Assembly: GCA_032622095.1 (NCBI GenBank)
Contig: CP136062.1
Coordinates: forward strand, 16,617,739-16,681,738
Source: Siphonodentalium dalli
Taxonomy: Eukaryota; Mollusca; Scaphopoda; Gadilida; Siphonodentaliidae
DNA length: 64,000 nucleotides
Direction: 5' to 3'
The position numbers and the translations under genes are program-made. Positions 40,801 to 52,800 of the stretch are shown piece by piece (position 1 is the stretch's first letter; each line of letters begins with the position of its first letter). Under the pieces are notes generated by a model. That model ran no database searches. It saw nothing but the letters and a program-made list of their open reading frames with translations, and was not told the origin of the DNA.

Positions 40801-43800
40801 TGTATGTCTGGTGAGTTAATAATGAGACTCCATATGTACTACTGGTATGAGGCTTTGTTTAGCGACTATTTGTTAACCCTTTCAGTGCCAAGTCCGATTT
40901 TTGTATCAACCCATATTTCCTTGACCATTTTTCAAATGTATTGATTATTATAATGCGATACATTGATGGAAAGAGCTCTTGTCATATAGACCAAATGCCT
41001 AAGTAATCGAATCCTTAACCACAGCAGAATTATGGGTAATTTTTCAGGATTTAGTCTCAGTGAGAGCTTCCCGAAGAATGGCAACAAGGCATATAAGAGC
41101 TCTTTCCATCAATGTATCACATTTTTATAATCAGTAAATTTGAAAAATGATCAAGGAAATATGGGTTGATAAAAAATTCAAACTTGGCACTGAAAGAGTT
41201 AAATAAAAAGTTTCACTTTCTTGTGAAATTGAAAACTAAATTATTTTAACAATTTTAATACAGTTGTAATTTTAATACATTTAATTTGAATACAGTTGTA
41301 ATTTTAATACATTTAATTTGAATACAGTTGTAATTTTAATACATTTAATTTTAATACAGTTGTAATTTAAATACATTTAATTTTAATACAGTTGTAATTT
41401 AAATACATTTAATTTTAATACAGTTGTAATTTTAATACATTTAATTTTAATACAGTTGTAATTTTAATACATTTAATTTTAATACAGTTGTAATTTTAAT
41501 ACATTTAATTTTAATACAGTTGTAATTTTAATACATTTAATTTTAATACAGTTGTAATTTTAATACATTTAATTTTAATACAGTTGTAATTTTAATACAG
41601 TTGTAATTTTAATACAGTTGTAATTTTAATACAGTTGTAATTTTAATACAGTTGTAATTTTAATACATTTAATTTTAATACAGTTGTAATTTTAATACAA
41701 ATTTAATTTTAATACAGTTGTAATTTTAATACAAATTTAATTTTAATACAGTTGTAATTTTAATACAAATTTAATTTTAATACAGTTGTAATTTTAATAC
41801 ATTTAATTTTAATACAGTTGTAATTTTAATACAGTTGTAATTTTAATACATTTAATTTTAATACAGTTGTAATTTTAATACATTTAATTTTAATACAGTT
41901 GTAATTTTAATACATTTAATTTTAATACAGTTGTAATTTTAATACATTTAATTTTAATACAGTTGTAATTTTAATACAAATTTAATTTTAATACAGTTGT
42001 AATTTTAATACAGTTGTAATTTTAATACATTTAATTTTAATACAGTTGTAATTTTAATACAAATTTAATTTTAATACAGTTGTAATTTTAATACATTTAA
42101 TTTTAATACAGTTGTAATTTTAATACAAATTTAATTTTAATACAGTTGTAATTTTAATACATTTAATTTTAATACAGTTGTAATTTTAATACAGTTGTAA
42201 TTTTAATACATTTAATTTTAATACAGTTGTAATTTTAATACATTTAATTTTAATACAGTTGTAATTTTAATACATTTAATTTTAATACAGTTGTAATTTT
42301 AATACATTTAATTTTAATACAGTTGTAATTTTAATACATTTAATTTTAATACAGTTGTAATTTTAATACATTTAATTTTAATACAGTTGTAATTTTAATA
42401 CAATTAATTTTAATACATTGGCCCAGTAATTGGCCTACAATTTTGCTAAATCAAAATGGCGACGAGCACCCTAATATTACTATTCACCCTAATATTACTA
42501 TGCACCCTAATATTACTATTCACCCTTATCTTGTGATTCAAACTTTTTTTAATGCACAAAGCTCATATCGATCACAAGTCTGAGTTTAGTGTGCCTGTCA
42601 TTTGCAGAATGAGGTCCCCAAAGGGTGAATTTAGTGATGCTATCTCATATAGCAGGCTAGCATTACCATATTCACCCTCTGGGGAACTCATTCTGCATGG
42701 TCTCATCTGCTATGGGAGACATAGACTCAGATTGAAGTTCCCAAATGGTTAATATTGTGATGTACACCCATTGGCAACCTTGATTATGCAATGTGTCGTC
42801 TGCCAATTTGGTATTATAGAGAAACTAAACTAAAAAAGAAATAGAATCTTAGGTTTCTATAGAAATTTGATAATAAAGAAACTTTCCAGAGAAGATGAGA
42901 CATGAGCAGAATGAGGTCCCCAAAGGGTGAATTTAGTGATGCTAGCCCATTATGCATGATAACATCACTAAATGCACCCTCTGGGGACATTCTGCGAATG
43001 ATAAGCACACTAAACTCAGGCTTGATCGATCAGCATTCGCTGTTTTCTTGCAGCAATTGGTCAGCACATCTATTGATGAGAGCCAAGGCACTCGCAGTGG
43101 GTAAATGTGCAAAAATATAAAAGTCTGTAAAATGATCAACAAATCAAATATTTAATGGTATGAATCCAATATGTGAATTATGACCAATTATAACAAACAT
43201 ATAGTGACAAACATATACTAGTCATATAGTAACATTTAATGATCAACATAATTAGAAATGAAAAATAAAGAATATGTGTTTGTGCTTGTGATACTCAGCT
43301 ACAGGATGAGGCAATTACGTTTCAAGTACATGCTGTGTACCCCAGTCAATATAATTTTATTTATATCCATATCATGCGAACTGAACAAAAAGGATAATTT
43401 ATCTTCATTATTGAGTTTAGGAACAGTTACATTCAATGAATCAATTAAGCATGTCCTTTCAGCAACAAGGCATCTACAATTTAGCATAAAATGTTTCTCA
43501 TCTTCTACTTCTATTTCACATAGTGGGCATATTCTTTTTTGAAGGTCAGTACCCTTATGTCTACCTTTTTCTACTAATAATTTACTATCGCTAATTTGTA
43601 ATTTAGTAAAGGAATTTGTAGCATCTTTAGGCATGTCTGTTAGGAGATATTTTTCCATCTCGAATGATGTCTTGAATGTTCTATAAAATCTCAATTTATT
43701 CCCATTGGGTTTATTAGTATTTACTGCTGAACGTTGACTGTTGTACCCAAGCATGCTGAAACCCAATTTTCTCAAGAAATAACTCCATATTATATGCAAA

Positions 43801-46800
43801 TCCTCTATCTATTGAGAGGCCTTCAATGTATGCATTTTTTACAAGTGCTTCATCAGATAGGTTGATAATATGGTGCCAGAATCCTACAGTATTTTTCAGC
43901 CCCGTAATGTAAATAGGAAATGTTCCTGTCTCAGCTAAGCATGCCAAATTAACCGCTGTCCTATATATTCACGCCTAACAACATCTTAATAAATTTAATT
44001 TGGATGCTTTCCGGTTGGAAACTCTCCATTCGGGTTTCGATATTTTTCCCTTTTCGAATCATATAATCTAAAGTGGTAAGTTCACTCCCACATTAAAGGG
44101 ATACTGTGCTCAAATGTTGTTGTTGGTTTCTATAGTCTCTGTGTTCTAGAATAATTATAACAAAAGTTTATTACCTTCTACCTTTTGTGCACGATGACTT
44201 ATTTGCCCATTAACTTCTTTTTTTTGTGTAGGGAAACTTTCATCAAGCGTCTATGTTTATTGCCAAGTTGGGGAGGTGGTTGGGCAATTTTTCTATACTG
44301 AATTTTTATGCAATAAAGGGGTAGTCGTGGAAATGCAAATTTATTTCCAGGAATAAGTATGGTCTGGCATCATTTCTTTTTCGACAACTGAAAGACATGT
44401 TAGGTCATTGTTCGGGTGCGTAAAACTGATAAGTTAGTATTCTGGTGCTATGACAACTGGAGGAATGTAAGATTCTACTAACATCACCGAAAATCTGAAG
44501 CTAAACAACCCTACCACTCCATAGAAAATATCGTCTGAACTATGCTGAATTGTAAATATTTAATACTATTCGATTTGGGACGCATCTATCTGCAATAAAC
44601 TAACAAAAACGATTTCCCCATCGAGCTCGAGAGTCACTGCAATTAATTAATATATAAGAATGAAAGTGTATGTTGTCAATTTGGATATAAAATTATTAAA
44701 ATAACTACTTTGAGCAGGATTATTCTCTATTTCTAATCGATCACCCTGCTGTAATGTTTCACATCACTTTAATTATGTCCGACGTGGCATTCTAAACACC
44801 ATAATATCTCAAGTTTGGCTCAGTACTGTAATGAATCATGGGCTCAGCCCTCAAATTTAGGAAAAATGTCCCACAGCAAATTTAATGCATTATAGATTCC
44901 ACATGACGCCATGGCATTTTCTGTGGCATTGCTTAATGCCATGGCTAATTTCTTGTACTGCATGGCTTATCCCTTTGGAGAGAATCTATAACGTCATATA
45001 CATGACGTCATGTGTGAGTTTAACGTCAACGTCATATCAATAATTATTAACAAATTGGTGTAAAAAGGTCCAATAATACGTTTTAATCTCTGTGTATTTT
45101 CTGTTTACGTATGCTATCATAATCTATTGCACTTATAAATTGGGACATTATATTAATAAAAATATCTCCTACACAAATCATTTAAAAATCCCAATGATCG
45201 ATTGAAGTTATGTCTACATAAAAATGACACTTCCTGAAACGACATATATGTCGTTCTCACGTGAACCATACAGTGACATATGTGTCGTTCTACTCACGAT
45301 ATATGTGTCATTCTACTCGCGAACCTTACAGCGACATATATGTTGTTCCACTCGCGAACCGTACCGCAACATATGTGTCATTCTACTCACGATATATGTG
45401 TCATTCTACTCGCGAACTGTACAGCGACATATGTGTTGTTCTACTCACGATATATGTGCGTTCTACTCGCGAACCGTACGGCGACATATGTGTCGTTCTA
45501 CTCTCGAACCATATAGCGACATATGTGTCATTCTAGTCGCCTAAGGGTTAACTCTTATTAACACTGTCGCCTAAGGGTTAACTCTTATTAACAGTCGCCT
45601 AAGGAAATTAATTAGTTAATTTTATTACATTCCTTTATGTGATATGCCGGGATTTCTAGAGTAATTGCACAAGTGAATTATGTCACTTAACCTTTTCGAT
45701 CTCATCGGCCCTAATTTACGGTCTGTAAAATCGGCCTAAAAATTAAAAAATAATTTTTTTTAGGTTGAATTGTTTTGGGTATGCTTAAGCATGCTATAGC
45801 GAATTTAAAAACAAACTGGATAAAACCTTAGGGGCATGTTATAACTCAAAACTATCGCCAAGTATTCATAGTTATAATTTTGATGCCCATGAAAAATGTA
45901 AGATTCCCTGGCACTAAACCTACAAAATAAGTCTGTTAAAGAATATAAGAAAAAATTATTAAAATTGTAAAAAATTGTAAAAAATAATAACAAATGATGA
46001 AAAATTGTTAGGCCAATGCATTCTCTTATATATGCGAGGCGACCTATGGTCGACTCGCATATATAAGAGAATGCATTGGCACATGAAATCTGGGTTGATA
46101 CAAAAATCGGACCTGGCACTGAAAGGGTTAACTAGCAAGTTATTTATTCATACATATGCTATCAAAATTTATGTGTTATGGGTATAATGGCGGTATTATT
46201 CAGATTTTTGGTATTTAGTAAAGAAAGTGTTAAACTTATTATCTGAACATTTCCTAAGGGAACTACTCATCAATGAGTATTTAGTATAGAGAGGGTTAAA
46301 CTTATTATCTGAACATTAACAAAGGGAACTACTCATCAATGAGTATTTAATGAATAAAGGGTTAAACTTATTATCTAATCATTTCCTAAGGGAACCACTC
46401 ATCAATGAGTATTTAGTATAGAGAGGGTTAAACATATTATCTGAACATTAACAAAGGGAACTACTCATCAATGAGTATTTAATGAATAAAGGGTTAAACT
46501 TATTATCTGATCATTTCCTAAGGGAACTACTCATCAATGAGTATTTAGTATAGAGAGGGTTAAACATATTATCTGAACATTAACAAAGGGAACTACTCAT
46601 CAATGAGTATTTAATGAATAAAGGGTTAAACTTATTATCTGATCATTTCATAAGGGAGCTACCCATCAATGAGTATTTAATGAATAAAGGGTTAAACTTA
46701 TTATCTGAACATTTCCTAAGGGAACTACTCATCAATGAGTATTTATTAAAGAAAGGGTTAAACTTATTATCTGAACATTTCGTAAGGGAACTACTCATCA

Positions 46801-49800
46801 ATGAGTATTTAGTATAGAGAGGGTTAAACATATTATCGGAATATTTCCTAAGGGAACTACTCATCAATGTGTATTTAGTAAAGACAAGTTGAACTCTGGT
46901 GAACTCTGGTGAACTCACTTATATTTTCTTTTAGGTCTTGATCGCTGTGAGTCAGTTTTTTGTGAAAACGGTGGAACTTGCATAACTCAACAAGGGAATT
47001 TCACATGTGACTGTGTCGGTGTTTACACGGGCCGCTTCTGCCAGATAAGTGAGTTTTTATTTTCACATGAGCCACAAATAGTGGGTAAAAGTGGTACAAA
47101 GACAGAGATTTTGAAAAAAAGGTTGTATTTTTGTCTTTAGTCTGTTTTCTGTCTGACCACTCGTTAACATTTTTGTTTCCAACTGATAACTTCAGTTTTC
47201 GTATTTGATCGGAACCAAAGATGTTAAATGTGTTTCACAGCCAAAAATGCAGGTCAAGATCAAATATGTATTCGGTATAGTTGTTCCCCGAAAATTAATT
47301 TTGGGGGACTATAGAAATCAGTACCGTCTGTGTCCGTCTGCATTCGTCCGTGCCTCCATCCGATCCGGTTGTATAGCTCAATAGCTCGAACAATATTAAC
47401 CAATATCAATAAAAAAAATTATGAGTTGGGTGCCGCAATATCTCGTCAGATTTTTCTTACCTGAGTTATGCCCCTTAGTTTGACAATTTCTCGCTTATTT
47501 TTTGTTGTAATCGCAATAACTGGAACAACTATTAACCGATTTCAATAATTTTTTGTTTATGAGTTGTTGCCACAATATCTCAGATGAGTTCGTAAACCAG
47601 TTTCATCAGATTTTTGAGTTATGCCCCTTAGTTTGATGATTTCTCGCCATATGTTTGTTGTAAGTGCAATAACCAGAACAAGTATTAACCAATTTCAATA
47701 ATATTTTTATGAGTTGGTTGCCACAATATCTTGGATGAGTTTTTGAAACGAATTTTTTTCCCTGAGTTATGCCCCTTAGTTTAACGATTTTTCACCATTT
47801 TTTATGTCGTAAGTTCTTAACACTGCCAATCTTGGAGTTAGCCACCTTGGAGTTAGCCATTTTGGAGTTAGCCACCGTTTCGGGAGACACTGATCGCGGT
47901 GACCTTTTATTATTTGGTATGAGATACAGCCCCTTTTTACCGGAATTACTTTGAAATTTGGGTTTTCTCGGTTTCCGGATTATAATTTTAGTTGAACATT
48001 TCAAGACTGGAGCTTCCTGAATTTTTGCGAAAACCCTGTGCCAATGCATTGTCTTCTATATGCGAGTTGCTCATAGGGCACCTCGCATATATAAAAAAAA
48101 TGCATTGGCCTAACAATATTTAACTTGATCTTGTAAGCCAGTGAATCCTCTTATATATGCGAGGCTCCCTATGTATAAGAGAATGCACTGGCACAGGATC
48201 TTTAATGCTGCACCAGCACAGCTCCCGTCATGAAAGGGTTAATGTTGACGGCAGGGTCCGCGCTGGACCAATATTTTTTGCCAAATTATTTTAGAATTTG
48301 CCAAATGCTATCCCTGATAGTATCATTTTCTGCAACCTTATGTTTCGACACTCGTGGTTTGAACGACTTTTGATATCGATTGAAAAGCAGTTAGTTAATA
48401 CTTAATTATACTTGCATGTACCATATAACAATAAGCCAATCACCGAACAATGCAATGGTAGAAGGGTTGCTTCATAAGAAGGGCACATCACAGGAGGATT
48501 AGCTATGTAAACACTACCACCACACTAAATGCTAGTAATCCATCCAACCTTCCGTACTAATGCTATGATATTAACTCTATCTCATATCATTAGTACTGAG
48601 ATGTTAGAGGTGTTCACTTTTTCTAAACCTTATAAAAAACAACTAATATAATTATGTTGTAAGAGTTTCCTGAAATGAATGATATTGATTGACCAATATT
48701 TTTCAACTTTAATTAAAAAGTGACTTGCCAAAACTTTTGCAAAATGAAAATATTTTTTGCCAAATGTGAATTATTTTTGCCATTGGCAAATTTGGCAAGT
48801 GGCAGCGCGAACCCTGGTTGACTGAATGAAGTAAAATTTGGTTAATGTTGCAGCTTCGAAACCATCTGCTCATTTTTAACCGAGTCATGGACCTTTTTCA
48901 ACTTTAAAATTTATTACGCGCGCCGCGTGTATACTAATATAGAGATTCTCGTTTCGCTTGGGCGCTGACATTAACATGGGTGTTTTATTTATAGAATGGG
49001 AATTTTTGGGATGATTAACCCTTTACCCAACAAAACGGCCAAAAACGGCCAAATAAAGCTTCAACAGCCTAAAATATCTTCGGTCTGTCTCAATAACACC
49101 ATACAAATATGGATATCATTGGAACCGGTTCATTGACTACATTGTGATGGTTACAGTTATGCCCTGTGCCAATGCATTCTTTTATATATGCGAGTCGACC
49201 ATAGGTCGCCTCGCATATATAAGAGAATGCATTGGCCTAAAAACAATTTATAATTTTTTTCTACATTCTTTGACAATTTTATCATTTTTAATATGTATTA
49301 AGCCAATGCATTCTCTTATATATGCGAGGCGACCTATGGTCGACTCGCATATATAAGAGAATGCATTGGCACAGGGCCGTTCTGTTGGGTAAAGGGTTAA
49401 AAGTCAACCTAGCTGCGTGTCGGAGGCGGAGTCCGGTAAAAGGTGTAGTTGGGAATTTCAATTTCGTTTTTTGTTGTTGATTAACATTATGTCAATAATG
49501 TTGATTTTTGGTTTGTGATAAGCTATGTCAATTACAAATAAAAGAAATGAAAAAGATCATTTGTAAGTCTTATATTTCAACTTTTATAGACTTTTTTCGT
49601 TCTGCAGCCCACTGGGGGTTGTGGTCGGAGACGGCGGAGTCGGCCGCCGGTTCGTTGATTAGGTGCTGGTTGTTATTGTTATTTTAACGGAATTCTGAGT
49701 TGGTCATTCGCGAAACCAATTTATTTATATTCTATAATTACAATCATGGGTATATAATATATGATCTTAAGCGCATTACCATTTCTGACATTGTTTTCTT

Positions 49801-52800
49801 GTATTTTCTTGTTTGTCTGTTTATAACTGCAGTGGGGTTTGCTGGACAAGCCTTGAAATAGTGAGTCTGCCATTTGCAGAATGAGGTCCCCAGAGGTTGA
49901 ATTTAGTGACACTTTTTCACATGGCAGCTAGCATCACCAAATTCATAGTTGGGAACCTCATTCTGCTTAGACCTCAACTGCCATGGGATACCTAGAATCA
50001 GATTAATTTGGAAGTTACCCAGTTGAAGTTTTTGATGTTCACCCTTAGTCACCTCGATTATGCATTTTATCTTCTGCAAATTAGGGGTAAAAGAAATTGA
50101 ACAGAAGAGAAAAAGTAACTAAAACAATGTTAATTTGAGACTATAGAATCACCATCAACTCTCAGGTCCGGTATTTTTGTCTGGGCCGGTCCAGACAGGT
50201 CCATTCATTATAAAATACCTTAACCCTTTCAGTGCCAAGCCTGATTTTTGTATCAACCCATATTTCCTTGATAATTTTTCAAATTATTGATTATAATAAT
50301 GTGATACATTGATGGAAAGAGCTCTTAGAGCTCTTTCCATCAATGTATCACATTATTATAATCAATAATTTGAAAAATTATCAAGGAAATATGGGTTGAT
50401 ACAAAAATCGGACTTGGCACTGAAAGGATTAAATGGAGGGAATGTGTTAAATCTTACTTCGTGTTACAGACAGCATCAATTTACTGTGGGGCAAGCGTTT
50501 ATTAAACTTTTGGCATAATATAATATGAATCGTACGTGACACGTAGTGGAGCAACCACACATGATGTACAGTAATGCTCTAAGTAATCGACTACTTAATC
50601 ACAGCAGAATTATGGGTCACTTTTCAGGATTTAGTCGGAAATATGGCTTGTTGCCATTCATCGGAAAGCTCTCCCCAAGAGCTTTTCGATGAATGGCAAC
50701 AAGCCATATTTCCGACTAAATCCTGAAAAGTTACCAATAATTCTGCTGTGGTTAAGAAGTCGATTACTTAGAGCATTACTGTACCTCAAATTTGCCTTTT
50801 TTCGGCGACATAACGCTAAGAATAATTTATGTAACATCATGCAGTGGTCACTACGGAGACGACATGCCAAATTGACAAGACGTGTAGTGGATTGTAAAAT
50901 CTTGTCGTCATGACTTCTTTATTTTTAGTTTTCTTTAAGCTGACCAATGAAATGGTCTAAATGAAATTAATAGACTTAAATCACATGTGAATTCTTCGTA
51001 AGTTGTGAAGTATAGTTACTTTCATGTTTATCGCGATGCTTCATTTCCAATTCTGCATTTTTTGCAATCTCCACACGGTTGCTAACCGGAAGTCACGTGA
51101 CAATTTCTCCAAAATATATACCCGCAATCTTGAATAATTACTGATGGATATAGAACAAATTATATGACGTCATTCACCTGCCTTAGGTATAAGCACCCTT
51201 GGTGGTTGCTATAATACATTGTATGTACATTGTGGAAATGTGTAGTGCATTTTCTTATCTCCACCATTGTATAGAAATTAATGTGTCAGATATGGGCCAA
51301 CAAGTTGAGAACATGGCAGTTGTATAAGCGGTTTTGTAATTTCAGACATTGTCATCTCCAATAGGGCCAGTACTTAGGGTAGGCATAACACTCGAACCGG
51401 TACTAGAGTACCGGACCACCATGGGTGAACTTGTCCAAAGCAGTCCAATGACGGCAGTCTGGTCTGGTCCGCGGTCCGGCCCTGGACCACGGACCGGACC
51501 ATTTTTTTTCGGTCCGGTCCACATCCCTACTCTGGAGACCTCATTCTGCAAATGACAGACACTATATTTCAATGCTTGAATGTTGATCGCCACCAAACTT
51601 GGTATGTGGCTTAAACAATACATGCTGTGCTTGAATGGGGAATTATTAAAGCAAACTTCTGTGGTTAACCCTTTACCCAACAAAACGGCCAAAAACCCCC
51701 AAATAAAGCTTCAACAGCCATTTTAAAATATCTTCGGTCTGTCTCAATAACTGTGACCATACAAATATGGATATCATTGGAACCGGTTCATTGACCACAT
51801 TGTGATGGTTACAGTTATGCCATGTGCCAATGCATTCTCTTATATATGCGAGTCGACCATAGGTCGCCTCGCATATATAAGAGAATGCATTGGCCTAAAA
51901 AAACAATTTTTATAATATTTTTCTACATTCTTTGACAATTTTATCATTTTTAATATGTGTTAAGCCAATGCATTCTCTTATATATGCGAGGCGACCTATG
52001 GTCGACTCGCATATATAAGAGAATGCATTGGCACAGGGCCGTACACATCTCTTGGCCGATCGTCAGCATGCAAACTTCATATGTGTTTTTGGAGTATTCT
52101 CCATCTAATTTTTCTGATCTTGGATGTCAAATTTGAATCTATTGGCATTCCCTGCAGGCTGCATTTATCAAAGAATTATTTTAGATATTTATAGGCATGT
52201 TTAGTATCACCTCTAGATGGGAGCTATCGAAGGATTTTCGAGGAAAAACATGACCGTCGCTAGACATCTTGGATTCTGACTATATAATTGTATGACTAAA
52301 TCCTTTGGCACACCCTACAGACCACATCCCTCATCCAATTGTCACGATACTTCATATGGATCTTCTGGGAAGGCCACTTGATGGGAGTCATAACATTTTT
52401 CTGAATTTAGTTAAAAACATGGCCACTATAGCTGCCATCTTGGTTTTCACATTTGAATCCATCGATACACCCTGCAGTCGACATTTATTGGAGAAATGTT
52501 TTGAAAATTTACAGGCTTGATCAGGATTATATGTACAGTATTGCCCTAAATAATTGACTCCTTAAACACAGCAGAATTATGGGTATTTTTTCAGGATTTA
52601 GTCGGAAATATGGCTTGTTGCCATTCATCAGAAAGCTCTCAGTGAGAGCTTTCCGATGAATGGCAACAAGGCATATTTCCGACTAAATCCTGAAAAATTT
52701 CCCATAATTCTTCTGTGGTTAAAGGGTCATATACTTTGGGCTTTACTCTATTCATAGAATGTACAGTAATGCCCTAAATAATCGACTCCTTAAACAAAGA

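Noticed and set aside
46614-46918. 22-residue repeat proteins on both strands
   Set aside because: Produced by the 66-bp array, whose length is a multiple of three.
51342-51692. 116-codon minus-strand ORF
   Set aside because: Covers the GGTCCGG foldback repeat; the Gly/Pro-rich composition comes from the repeat.
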